Shown here piece after piece: positions 1 to 12,500 of a stretch of DNA of 64,000 nt. The stretch is from Tubiluchus corallicola. Lineage: Eukaryota; Priapulida; Priapulimorpha; Priapulimorphida; Tubiluchidae. The position numbers and the translations under genes were made by a program. The stretch covers positions 558,001-622,000 of the forward strand of contig JAQGDQ010000042.1 in the NCBI GenBank assembly GCA_030141605.1, given 5' to 3'. Under the pieces are notes generated by a model that saw only the letters and a program-made list of their open reading frames with translations, was not told the DNA's origin and searched no databases. Positions within the stretch are counted from its first letter, which is position 1. The number at the start of each line of letters is the position of its first letter.

Positions 1-90
1 CGTTTGTATTTTTGTGTATTTTATTGTCAAATCATTGTAAATTTATGGAGGAGAATAAAAATTACTATTACTATTACTATTACTAACCTG
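1..90 (+). mobile_element. Probable retroelement 3' end with (ATTACT)n tail
   Basis: A short AT-rich 3'-UTR-like stretch ends in GGAGAATAAAAATT followed by about four ATTACT units. An A-rich signal followed by a short microsatellite is typical of non-LTR elements that lack a poly(A) tail. It lies in or next to the NCAPH2 intron that runs off the left edge. No coding part is visible. Confidence 0.35.
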
Positions 91-225
91 GGTTTGGGTA
101 TTATCACAAGCATGAATGGTGAGAGCCAATTGTAACCTCACAATAATGAACCAATAACAAAATTAGAAAAGATAGACAAAGTTTAATTTTGAAAATTTGA
201 TCATAACAGGAAAGTAAGTAAACAC

Positions 226-3200
226 CTTTCTTGAACTGCTTGTCAAACGAGCTGTCACACCGATGAGGGTCACTCATTTCCCAAACGTTAATCACCTAAC
301 AATAAATAAACACAATTATTATGCAACAAAGGCAGATTGCAACATTTAATTAGCAAGCAAATTGGTCAGCAAAACAGTTTTGTTCTTGTAGGCAAAATGA
401 TATTCACAACTTTCAATATAATTCAGAAAGCAAAAATATCGTCAATTAATTGGTATTATACAGATGACATGATATAGCCAATTAAAAGCTATCAATCAAA
501 AAATATTATACGCAAAATTCTATCACTCTTGTTACGTAATGTACGTTTTAGACCATGACATAGTTTATGGTATGTTTTACTTTTTCGAATTTTTTATTTA
601 TTTTAATTTTCTGTAACGTTTTATAATTAAATTTTTTTAAGTGAAACTTATCGTAGTTCAGTTGCACGTGTGACAGAACAACTCCATCTTTCTCACTGTT
701 TCCCATGCAAGTAATGCAAGTACACAAAAATATTAAAAGACCCATGTTTTATGTTAGGACTTCTACTAACTATAAAATTGAGCATTTCATACCTAATAAC
801 CATGGCATTTCAAGTATATACAAACTTCAATAACGTTTAAACAACAATGGACAATTATTTAAACCACAATATCCTTAACTTTTAATACTTATGACTTTAT
901 CACAGTCATGCAAGGATCTTTCTAAATGAAAATGTACTAGAATGCTATTGTTGGTTTGCCTTCAATAACTTTCTTTACCTACTCTGAAGTTACTGTTACT
1001 GCACAGTTTAGAGAAACTTGTTTTGTTTACTTTGTTTACATTTTCTTTAGCTTATAAGTTGTAAATAAAGTTAAGCCAGTCAGTAAGAAGGCTTAATATC
1101 AAGTTAAATGATTTTTAACAAAAAATTTAATGAAGGCTAAAATTCTGTTGCTATTATATATTATACTGCATGCAGAAAGAAAATTATACAGTAATTTGCA
1201 AGACTGTGCATCTTGCATTATCAAGCTCTAATGTCTAATTTTAGCAGTGCTTTAACGCTTATAAATAATGCTCACAAAGTACCTGAAAGTGCTTGTACTA
1301 CCCGTACTGTAAATTATTTGATTAAAATGCAAAGGCATTTGTTCAAAAACTCAAATTAGATAAATACAAATTTGTGCATACACACCGGTTTTGGGGGAGT
1401 ACGAGGAGATGCCTTTAATGCTTCAGCTCTACGGGCAGATTTCCTAAGAGGCGAGCTGCCCTAAAATAAATTAAAACTACAAATTCAGAAAGTGAAATTT
1501 TTGAAAGTAAATTTCACAGGAAAATCAGTCTTTGTTTTAGAAATACTTCCGTTTTCAGGTCTTATTTTCCTGCTAGTTCAATGGTTCTAAATTCGATAAA
1601 GAAAATTTTAGATAAATTAATGCATTTAGACAATTTTTCGATCCTTTTTTCTGGATGGGGACGTTTACCCTCTCAATAAATGTTGTCACCAAGACTCAAG
1701 TGGTCTGACCAGACGAATGTTGTTAACAGGAAGTGAACTTAATAGCTTCCGGTAGAATTTCCAACACTTCTGTTTTCCGCACTTGTGAAAAATTAGATTT
1801 TTCTCAATTTTCCACCAGTAAAGTATGAATTTGACAAATAGAATGGTTTCGAAAAAGTATGTTGTACAAGGTTATTCTGTACAATGTAAATTGTATGGAA
1901 TAAAAAAAGTAGCACTTACTGAGCAACAAAATGCTCTAAATGTACTCACTTCAACCGGCTCTTCTTTTACACCTAGAGCAGATTCAAGCTCTTTTGCATT
2001 GCGGACCATTTCTGCAACAGGACCAGCATCATCATCATCGTCATCCATTGGCACACATCCTTCATCTACCCCGCTATCATTTACTGCAATAAAGATCATC
2101 TAAACATTCACTAACCTGCCATTGGCCACTCGTTGCAAAAGCACATGGCCGGTAGAACCTCTAAAAACCTAGGATAGTTCATGCAGTAAGTACACTGACT
2201 GGATGGTCTAATGAACAAATACAAAACAATAAAGACAAACCAAAGAGCTGATAAAGAGTGACAAGGTCCAAACCATCCACAATTTGGTTTATACTGACCT
2301 AATGATTTCACACAAATTTAAGTTGTAAATAGCATAAACCAAATTTATCTCATGTATTACGAATCTATCATAGTTGCAAGCAGAAGATAACTCTCACCCA
2401 TCAACAAACAAAGCCAACAAAATAGATACACATTAGAGATACACCATGTTTACATCATGAATATGAGCTGTTAAACGTTTAAGCCAATAACAGCAGATCA
2501 ATAAGTTCAGCTAGCACAATGCAATTAGCCATTTATAACATCAAATATGCACACACGCTGGACCTTAACTATGAGTGTTTAATACTGAAATTGCACATAA
2601 ACAGTATGAGCAAACAAGAAATTACAAAAATTCTCGTAAGGGAAGATTTTCATTACCAATTTAGGATAAATTGGTAATATTTTGAGTATGGTGCATTAAC
2701 GATCGGCGATTAATAGATTAATCATATTGATGGAGATTACAATGTAAAAATCGATATAATCAGCAATTGAACAGTAATTCGATTAATCAAGAGCAAGATA
2801 TACCATTACACACTGACTAAAAGACAGTGTTTTAGCAAAAATAAATGGAATCCTTGTGTTTTTCTTCGTTTTTGTCACTTTACACAAGGCTCACAATTGC
2901 AACTACAGCGTCGCTTCAAACTGGTGACTTCAAATGCGTTTTCAAGTGACATAGTGATAGAGTAGTTAATGAATGTGCGTGTCTATAAAAATATTTGCGA
3001 GTACGAAAATGGCAGACAGCAACAAAACCCGTGAAGAAGGCTATATTTCAATGCAGCACTGTTCGAAAAATATTGCTAAAACACTAAAAAAGCCGCAAAA
3101 GATTAATTGTGATATCAAATTACAAAAACAAGATTATAATCGAATTACAAAATTTGAAAATCGCACCCCACTATGGTACATTGTCACTTTGAACAATGAA

Positions 3201-6200
3201 CCCTGGCAAAAAATCTACATGTTCTAAAAAGTGCAAGATAAACTACTGGAGACGGCGACACTATATTATTTATATGTATTAATGAACTTACAATTATTAA
3301 ATTTTTGTAAACAAATTTGGCTGAAAGAAAGATAATTAATGTGAAAAAATTAGTAATGAGTTTGGACTTGAAACAACAACCTTAACATCACAAGTTTAAT
3401 TACATAAGCACCAAACAACACAGAACTTTGAGAATATCGTATGGTTAGTTGTTTAATCCTAACAGCTGTCTAAGCTGTTCAGCATTTCCAAGTGTTAGCT
3501 TGCTTCAAAATTTACACTTACTTCAATTACTCGATAACTGAATTATTTCAGCACTTGTGTAACATCCTAAAAACTCTTAAATTAACATAAAACAATTTAC
3601 AAAATTGCCAAGTCAAAAACAGCAAAAGATCACGACAAAAACAAGAAACTCACAGTTATCAGGAAGATTCGGAAGCTGCACATTTTCAGTTGTACCTGCA
3701 ATAATGAAATTTGTCCAAGTTTGCTGTGGTCTAGGTGCATTAAAACTGTGTTCCACAATCCTATGCTTTTCAATACATTTTTAATAAAACAAGTGGAGAA
3801 GTAAAACCTTGGGAAAACGAAGCAAAATTCAGGCATTTCCTACATCTTAAATATTTAAAACTTTTCACGAGTTTGAGAATTTTGAAACAAGATAAATAAA
3901 CTTGCAAATTTCTCCATTTAATGGATACACTGCATTTACCGCTACTCTTAGACACAAATCTTTTTATATTAAAATTGGCAAGGTTTTTATAAACTGAAAT
4001 ATCATCATTTAAACGAAACATTTACCATTTTTACCTTTTGTTATGTACACCTCAGATGTATATCATTATAATGCACATGCTAAATTAAAGAAATGCTTTT
4101 CTTTCAGAATGCCAAGCTATGGTACTTTTTTTAAGTTATAAATTTTACTGTCAGGTTCTTTAAATACGTTACAGAGAAAACAGAAAACACAGCTACTAGA
4201 CAGTTGAGATACTTGAATAATTAGTCACAGAAGAAAAGAAATTTAGCAGTTATGCCAAATTCAAATCTATTGCTAGACTAGCCTAGACTTCACTGCAAGT
4301 CAGTTAATTTGCGAGCCAACAGTACCTGGAATAAGCTTATACATGTACATCGAGCACTCTCGTGTATCTGAGCAATCTCCCCGAACCGAACAATTTTTCA
4401 GTTCACGAATTCTGTTAGAAATTGAACAACAATCTAAAAAAATCAACCCTTACAATAAATTACACAAACCTATGTCTATAAGTGGTGGTTCCTTTGCTTT
4501 ATTTTCTCCATTTACAAGTGACAAATGTGACAAATCTAGAAGGAGAACTCCTGACGAATGTACATTGCTCACACTGAGGCGAAAATCGTCTTTATTTCCA
4601 AGCACTTCTCCCCTGGCACTGTTAAGACAGAAATGAAGCCAATAAGCAAAATAGGTTATGACAAGCATTACTTGCCAACAGCAAAACTGTCTGTCACACG
4701 CTGTCTGATGCAAACACAGCCTTTGTGTGAACCTTAGTAAACATTTGGTAGATGACACGTGACAAAGCAAATGCTTATTACTTGTCTGATCAGATTTTGT
4801 TTGACACAAATAGTTTAACAGAGTGGCTCCGAGCTTGCACAGTAACACACAGGAGCAGAAGCGGCCCTAGGGTTGCTGGCACCCTGGGCAAGCTGAACTT
4901 CGGTGCAGTATAATTCTAAAAAATTTTCGCAAGGAGAAAAATATAACTAGAGTAAACAGTTGACACACAACACCGTGACACTTAGGCTTACTGTACTGTT
5001 TTTTTATGATGCCCAAGAAGAAATTTAACATTTTGAATTTTTATTTAACTTCATTTATTATTTTCATATTTTTTTCTTTATCCTTAATGGCGCCCTGGGC
5101 GAATGCCCGAGTTGCAGGTAGCTTGAGCCATCCCATGCCCATGCAGGAGTAAGACGAGTTTGTCTGTTACAAAAATTTAATAAAAATCTGTGTTTAACAA
5201 AGATGGTAAAACATCGAGTACCCTGACAAGCAAAGAATATGTATAAGACAATTTGCTGCAGACAGATTTTGCATCCTGTGCACTGGGTAAAATTACACTG
5301 CGTTGGGTTTATGATCAAATAATGAGTATATTCTGCATATGGTATATAACTGCTCAATATAATAAATTCATCAACAGATTTTTTTTACATTTATAATGAT
5401 ATTTGAACATTTTCCATGTTCAATTGAATGTTGGCAAATAAGTTAAGAAGCAATATTAGAAATATCTGTGGCAAACAAAACTGAAAATAAAAACTGGAAA
5501 AAGTGCTGAAGTTAAGTTAAATGTAGTTATACCTCAACAGAGGCGTCTTGCCCTTCTCCGTTTCAGCAAGAGGCACTAGTGCTATGGGTGTTCGTGGAAT
5601 TATACGGACCAGCTGAAAAAAAAAGGTATTTAATTACTCTAATACAATATCCTGTTACTAATAGAACATTTCTGCTGAATTCACTGCTAAGCAAATGCTG
5701 TCTGCTTAATATACAGGTTTTTTAGACCAACAAACCTAAAAAAACTTACTTGGATGCCAAGATCTTCCTTTATATTTACATTTGTGCTTTCTGGGACATC
5801 ATCCAAAGAAAGAAACTATAAGTTAAAACAAAAAAAATTGTCAGTAAGTACCTAGTTTTAAAACTACATTTGATTAAACTGCTTGAAATACCAAACTATC
5901 AAGAACAAAAATAAAACAATATAAATAGTAGCAAAGTAAAACAACAATTATCTATTCAATAATTACAATATATCCAAAAACAGGTTTAATTACCCAGACT
6001 ACACATCAGATTATTTTAGATCATAAGATGTAGGCATCTTAAAGTGATTCTAAAAAATTAATAATGTTCAAAGAGCTTTCAAGCATTTCTATGTTTTAGA
6101 AAATGTATAGCAGTAAATGAAATTTAAATTTAAAGTTGCATAGGACCTAGCCGAAATTAAACAGCAAGATGCAATACCAGATTAAAATTTTCACTGTACT

Positions 6201-9200
6201 AAGGCCGATATAGTTGTCACAAAATCCTGAAAACAAAATATTATATTGCATATAACTCATTCAGGAATGCATCATTCAAAATAGGTCTTATAAGACGTAA
6301 GACTTTTCTGCTACTGTATGAGCACAGACACAATTAAATGATTACAAATTAGGTATCAATCTATTCAGGAGAATATCGGCTACCCAGACACGCTATTAGT
6401 TTAAACATTTACAAGTGATTTAATTGGACAAAATTAAGAAAAACATGCTCTCTTCAGGCACTCCAACTTAGCCTATTGAGCAGCTTAATCTGGTGTACAT
6501 TAGGGTGATCGTACACACTATTGATCGCCTGCTTGTTACAGCATTGCAGTGTTGCTGTGCAGTGTTCTGTTGCTCTTCCAGGAAAAACCAACTGATCGGC
6601 CAAGGACAAATTAAGGTCGTTGCATCTTTTAAAAGGAATTTCACCTTAAAAACAGAGTAGACTTGAGGCCAAGGTGTATCAAATTGTTGTGTCTGGATAG
6701 TTGCAATTTTCTGCGTTAGCCGATTTCACAGTTAGTGAAAGCTTTACTCAAATTATTAGTCAAAAATCGATTTTTTTATTTGTCTAAGGTAAGTAAACGC
6801 ATTTCGTATAATTTTGTGTGAGGATTAGAAACCTACAAAAATTAACAAATTAAAAAACTGCTTAGTGATAGCAGTTTTTCATGAACCCGTGCAAAATGCA
6901 GCAAACGCTTACGGTCCTGGAGGCGTTAAATACAACAATGAATTCAATGGCCAAGAAATGCCAGCTGTACATCAAATGCTAAAACAGAACAATTAAAAAT
7001 AAACCATTTTTTTCTAATTGATCCATTTTTCAAATTTAAACAATTTAAAGTGGTTAACACTATAAAACCATATACCTCTTCGTGCTTGTCTTTTCTGCGA
7101 CAGATAGACGAATCTTGCTCTCCGGCATCACACGATGACAGCCTTCTCTTTTTCCGCCTTGCTAACATGTCAAGCATGTCACAGACCATTCGATATAGGT
7201 ACTCCACCTAAACAAAATGAAAATAAACTAAAACTGACTTAATCTGCTATATTAAAAGTAAACACACTAGATCTAAAAATGAAAAGTTCCTGGGGCACAC
7301 TAAGTAATTGCTATTACAGAAATGTTTATAAAAGATAACCTGCTAGATTCAGAGAAATGACTGGAGGATCTTAGATAAATTCTATATACAGTAAATATGA
7401 CATTACAATCACCTATAAAATTCCTAACTTGCATTTCTTAATATTGTAACTAAATTGAAAATTAATTTTTAAAATTGTCAACATTAAACTACTATGTAAG
7501 TAGTGTAAAGCTTGTTGTCTGTTCAATTTGCTTGAGAACCCTCGTGCTGTAATATTTTACATTTGTAATTATCTTGTTAAACGTCAAGTAAAACAATATG
7601 TGATGCAGCCTTTTGTCAGGAAACTTTTACATACCCACACTAAATACAATATAACTTTTATTTTACTAATTCCAACAACAAAATGTGCACTACTTCCCAC
7701 AGATGGCAATTCTGTGGAATTTTGTAAAATCTGTTCTATCTCGTACATTATGTGCATTGCAGAATATTCATTTTGTTTCATTTTTTAAAATTGTCAGAAA
7801 ATAGCCATTGGCAAATGTTGTTTTTTGTAAAATTTTGACAATAAATTAAGTTTTTACTATTTCTAATAATTGTAAATCTTTATTTTACAAAATGACTATA
7901 AAAGATGTTTTGCACATAATTTCATTTAAATTAGTTATAAATGGCTCTACAGTTTAAATCATTAAAAACAGAGTTCAAAGTTTAAGATTCAGTTATTAAG
8001 TTTTATAAAGTGTTAAAATCCCATATTATGAGTTCTAAAATGTTGTACAACAAATGATGTACATGTACAATAGGCAAAATTACGCATATTGCTGTAAAAT
8101 GTCTTAAGCAGATAGGTTAAGAACGTTTACACCTACAAAACCTAACCTATTACTTGACCTTAAGCTAGGGTTAGCTGAGTTAGAGCTAGGAAATATAAAA
8201 CATTTCAACTAATGATTAGCTAATCTAAGAGATTTTTGCTGCACCTATTGAAATTACCTTTTTGCTGTACACGCAAGCGGAGCCTTGTATAACCAGTGCA
8301 GCTTCAACAAAATTGACATTAGTAATTCCTCCATCAAAAGTAATTGTTACTTTTTCCAGCTGAAAACAAGTGTTATTAACTTAAATAATAACTCAAAGAC
8401 CAGAAAGCCTTCTTAACTGAGCTGCATTTATAATGTGAGGACAAAATATAAGATTCCTTCATAAATTCATTTATTCTAATATACTCTAAGCTGGATCATC
8501 CAATAGGCTAGTATAGGCCACAGCCTAGGGCCCCTCAAGCTTTGGTAACATTTGCTAAAAAATCCGTGTTGAAATATGTGCTAATTTGGTTCACCAACAG
8601 TAACATAGTGGTATTTCTTAAAGAATATTTTTTGACAATCAAAAGCTAGCTATTACAGTTTGTTTAAAGAATTTGTAATAAAATATATCACAAGTAAAAA
8701 ATATTCAAGATGGATACGGGCGAGTTAGAGGGTGGCTCTGAGGTGGCCTCATAATTTTATTAGCCTAGAGGCCCTAAATATACTGCTCTGTTTCCAAAGG
8801 AAATGGGAATGCCAAGCTTAAGAAAATGCTTCACTGAGTAACTCATATGTGTGCACCATGGCATAAGTAACACAATAGTCAAGAATAACTACTTGGGATT
8901 TCCTAAACTCCATTATACCACGACTGTCTCATTACAAACAGTCGTGACTCGATAACTTTCATCACGTGATTCACAAATATTGCATACATTTCTTTTAAAA
9001 CTTGTATATATACTTCACGAGTTTTTAATAAAAAAAATACAATTAATAATTAACAAACCTGAGACAAAACTTACGTAATGGCAACTAACAGTACAACTTT
9101 TTCTTTCATTTTAAATATGCCAAATGTTAGTTAAACCGTACTGCTCTTACCTCGCAGAGATACTGTTCTAAATCGTGAGCGATGTCAATATTCCAATTTT

Positions 9201-9276
9201 TAGCCAAATCTTTAATAGGTTGCAAGAGGTAAGCAAATCTTGCCTCTAGAGACTGCGGTGACGTAGGAACAGTCAT
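226..9276 (-). CDS. NCAPH2: Condensin-2 complex subunit H2, N-terminal 325 codons (10 exons; continues past left edge)
   Basis: This is the kleisin subunit of condensin II, which bridges the SMC2/SMC4 heads and helps compact chromosomes in the nucleus. Coding exons in gene order are 9276-9151, 8359-8258, 7207-7076, 5815-5750, 5612-5533, 4618-4470, 3695-3654, 2083-1950, 1460-1386 and 295-226. Every junction is GT-AG and all phases agree. Residues 9-42 carry the family N-terminus ([18 protein letters not shown]), and residues 43-76 include [19 protein letters not shown], a very conserved stretch. Residues 77-120 open with [12 protein letters not shown]. Later parts match the family at [18 protein letters not shown] and FDKQFKKG. 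Residues 246-251 are a run of six Asp. The remaining C-terminal half, including the part expected to bind the second SMC head, is outside the window. Family length is about 600 residues. The start is the first ATG in frame and lies close to the family start. Two introns hold hAT-like repeats. Confidence 0.95.
299..1385. other. NCAPH2 introns: content of the larger ones
   Basis: This entry covers NCAPH2 intron 9 and summarises the others. Introns at 1461-1949, 2084-3653, 3696-4469, 5816-7075 and 7208-8257 are AT-rich with no gene I can support. The intron at 4619-5532 carries a hAT-like repeat, as does the one at 8360-9150. An 84-codon plus-strand reading frame at 2973-3227 lies inside intron 7 without recognisable domains. 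Confidence 0.6.
4856..5150. mobile_element. hAT-like non-autonomous element (decayed)
   Basis: The left side reads CAGAAGCGGCCCTAGGG then GGCACCCTGGGCAA. The right side holds GGCGCCCTGGGCGAATGCCC. Paired GGCGCCCTGGGC blocks facing CAG...CTG-like ends are common in hAT-derived MITEs. The right terminus is eroded and I see no clean 8-bp target duplication, so boundaries are approximate. It sits in NCAPH2 intron 5. Confidence 0.4.
8486..8776 (+). mobile_element. hAT-like MITE, copy 1 (right end missing)
   Basis: This stretch shares several blocks with 27440-27862 in the same order: GGCTAGTATAGG, CAGCCTAGGGCCC, ATATATCACAAGTAAAAAAT and GGGTGGCTC. The left end is a mutated CAGGGCTGGATTA. The usual right terminus is absent. 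The 8 bases AATATACT occur immediately before 8486 and again just after 8776, consistent with a target duplication. It is in NCAPH2 intron 1. Confidence 0.6.
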
Positions 9277-9293
9277 TGTTAAGTTGTAATAGT

Positions 9294-9426
9294 CTAACAA
9301 ATAAAATATATATATATGTTATACATATGATGCTGGAGCTTCAAACAGAAATCTAGATGAACATTACTAAGAGCATACTACATAAGTAAGATGTAGTACA
9401 ACACTCATATATTTCTATATACTTAC
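9294..9426 (-). other. NCAPH2: Probable 5' UTR intron of NCAPH2
   Basis: On the minus strand a GTAAGT donor lies just below 9427 and a TTATTTGTTAG acceptor ends at 9294. The downstream exon would begin at 9293, 17 bases before the NCAPH2 ATG. The 133-base size fits the short introns of this genome. No coding sequence is interrupted, so support is the splice signals and their placement alone. Confidence 0.5.
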
Positions 9427-9431
9427 AAGAT

Positions 9432-9503
9432 TTAGTTTGCTTTGGGAACAGCAGAAGAAGCCCTTATGTGGAAAGCTTGTCGATGAGGAAGTTGTTGCTC
9501 CAT
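9432..9503 (-). CDS. Upstream ORF of 23 codons in the putative NCAPH2 leader
   Basis: A minus-strand ATG at 9503 opens 23 codons (starting MEQQLPHRQAF) and closes with TAA at 9432, five bases before the putative leader donor. It does not join the NCAPH2 frame. If this exon is in the mature mRNA it would be an upstream ORF that could lower NCAPH2 translation. It could equally be chance. The product resembles nothing I know. Confidence 0.25.
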   Translation of the reverse strand: MEQQLPHRQAFHIRASSAVPKAN

Positions 9504-9509
9504 CTACAA

Positions 9510-12500
9510 CACATGTAATATATAATGATTCTTCGCAAAAAGAATCTGCTTCATACCAGTCAGTATGAAATGCCCGAATTAACTACTAGTCAAAAGCACA
9601 AAAGTCCTGTAAAGATAATCAGCAGTTAACAAGAAACAATTTTGTAAAATAATGTGAATTTCATGCGTTAGCTATAGAACATTTCTGCAAGTCTCATCTA
9701 TAGTACTATGTACGGCAAAACATTTTTACCATTCCCGAAATTGAAATCTACTCACTACTCACTACTACCCACAACAAAATTCGATATTATTGCCAACTTT
9801 GTGAATAACCCATTTGAAGTCGAGTCTTACTATTATTAATTTGTATGCTTGTGGCATATTTGTTTAATGAATGAGAAAGGCTTGACAAACAGAATACATG
9901 ATAAAAGCCTCATTTTGTTTTAATGAGACATGTAAAAATTTATTACTTTTTAAATAAATAAAAGTCACGAAATAAAGAAACGAAAAACCATAAAGTGTAA
10001 GTCCATCACTGTGGATTGTCTTAACATAAAAAATAGAAATGCACAAAAAATTACTAGAAACTACCTTATTAAATTTTACAATAACATGCAACACTGAAAA
10101 AGTGGAGATAGAATATGCAGAGAAAAGAATACTAGAGAGGAGCAATAGAAGCACAAAAACTGCTGCACAATCATTGATTAAACTAGCATACACAGTAGGC
10201 CTGTAACATTTATTATCACCAATTTTAACTAGAATTTTTATAAAGCTTGCAAACATTAACTCGGGTGTAATGTGGTTATCTATCACATCGTGAGGTGGTC
10301 AATATCATGATTATATGTACCACAGCCCTAGTATATAGACAAAATAAACAACAAAAGCAAAGTACAAGATAAACTTAAAAAATAAAGAAACAACAATTTG
10401 AAAAGCTATTATTGTTTGCCACAGGCTTTTGGAAAATTAAGTTGAATTTAAACTACGTGTTTGTGGCATAGTAAGCAGAAACAGTTGAATGAAAGAACTG
10501 CGTAAAATGCGTTGTCAGTAGACAAGATTTACAATAAGTGGTTACAAGATTATTAACAGATACAGTTTGAAAAAACTTTCTGGACACCTCTCTTGGATCT
10601 TAATGACCGACACGGAAATCAGCAGATAATTTATTTACTCTTGTTAGTGCTACATAGGTCTAATTTCATAACAGGTTGCATTTTGGAAATCAGAAACTAT
10701 TAAAAAATGACAATAGTAAAGGGCAAACTCTATTTTACCAAACGATTCAGTTATGTACATTTCATTTGCCAACTTACATAATACTTCAGTTTTGGCTTAC
10801 TTTGGCTATCATGGAAATTTATTTTGGCTAATCTGTTGAATTTAATTGAACTTAATAACTCTAAATAGTGAATGTGAAGACTGGCCTGACTATTCCTAAA
10901 ATGCTTTTTCAGATCAGGAAGGGCAACTCTGGAAAATCTCTGTAATGGTATGCAGTTCTACCACGTATGTTGTATAACATACATGTATAGCAGCTTATAC
11001 TGGGCTTTTGCTCTTAAAGTCCTCCCAAGTAAGCATGAAGAATCATTAAACAATTGATGGTATGGGCAGTCGTTCCGAGTCAGATACCATGCTAACACAA
11101 TATGACAACAGTAACAACAAAATATCCACCTTAATGCCTCATTTTCTCTAAAACCAGTGAGAAGGCGAGGTAATAATGCCACTGCAAGCAATAATGAATT
11201 TAATTCAAGTGTAGGTCGCCATTTACCTGGACTAACCAATGGATATATTGCGCAAGGTATATGGGCTGCCCGAATACTGCACCAGAATTTGCCATAAACT
11301 AAGCCGAGTTCATGTTTCTCGCCAAAATTCATCCACTTACATAAATATACCTTCATATTAATTAATGCACAAACAAATTATTAAAATCTTATTACAATTA
11401 GTAAAATGGTGAAAATCCCACAATAATTAAAGGTTCATACCAAACTTGCAGTGTTACAGGGAATGTGAGAAAACTTAAAGTTACCCCTAAAGTTAAAGAG
11501 TGAGCGAATGCTACACTTGGACTGCCCAATAAGCACACTGGTTCTCCGCTCTTTTATCACATTCTTACTAGCTCAACTGCAGTATATGTGCTAGTGCATT
11601 AAACAGTGCCATACGTAAGTATTGCTTACGTCCTATGTTCATTAGAATTTACAACAATGAGGGTCTCCCTATTTTGGTGGACTTCATGAAGCTAATTTTA
11701 GACGCGGTGGTTATAATTTTACATGTCGATGGACTTGTTGGATGTAAGTTGAACGCCCGCTTACTAAACTGACGGACCTAAATGATCTTGGACTTGACTT
11801 TGAGTATCCATTCACTAAACAGAAGACTATTTTGATAGACATGATTTACATCCATTTCAATGTGCATTTGAACGCAATGGACATAATTTCGAGCGTCCAT
11901 TCACAAAATAATTTTAAATAAATTGATGGACCTACATAATTGTTGATGTTGAGGGCTTAATGTTTAGCACCAACTGGACGTTAGTTTAAACATGATGTAC
12001 TCTATATCAGATGCAAATAAATTTGACTAGTTTTAGCCACATGCTTTTTATTTTAACTACGTCCATCACGCCAACTAAATTGGTGAATTTACATCCATTA
12101 CGTCCATATTACGTTCACCACGTCCACTGATTCAGGATTTACTCAACAACATTCGGTTACAGCTATTGACTATAACTTTATTAGTCTTTAATGTTGGGTT
12201 GTTTATTTCGGAGTTCAATGACAACGAGGCTGAGTTACAGAATAGAAAACCTTATTAATTGTTGGTCTTTTACACTTTTGCAGCTTAACTTCCGCAGTAG
12301 AACATTGAAGTTCTCTACTCAAAACTAAAGTCAACTGTTACAATAACGAAGATACTTACATATTCATTAGCTACTTACAAATGAAATTACATTGTTAGTA
12401 TCTAGTACAGCTACTACAAACTTGCAGCGTGAACACTAACTGAAAAATATTGAAAGCTAAAAAGACAACATATAGAATCACTTGAAATAAACGCAGCCAT

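Noticed and set aside
1825-2103. 92-codon plus-strand frame
   Set aside because: Shadow of NCAPH2 exon 8 on the opposite strand.
2973-3227. 84-codon plus-strand gene inside NCAPH2 intron 7
   Set aside because: Frame begins upstream of a MADSN-like Met but shows no domain, splice partner or composition unlike its surroundings.
9864-10286. 140-codon hydrophobic minus-strand frame
   Set aside because: Very AT-rich, Phe/Leu/Ile-dominated, no recognised motif or splice link; long open frames of this kind arise in AT-rich DNA.
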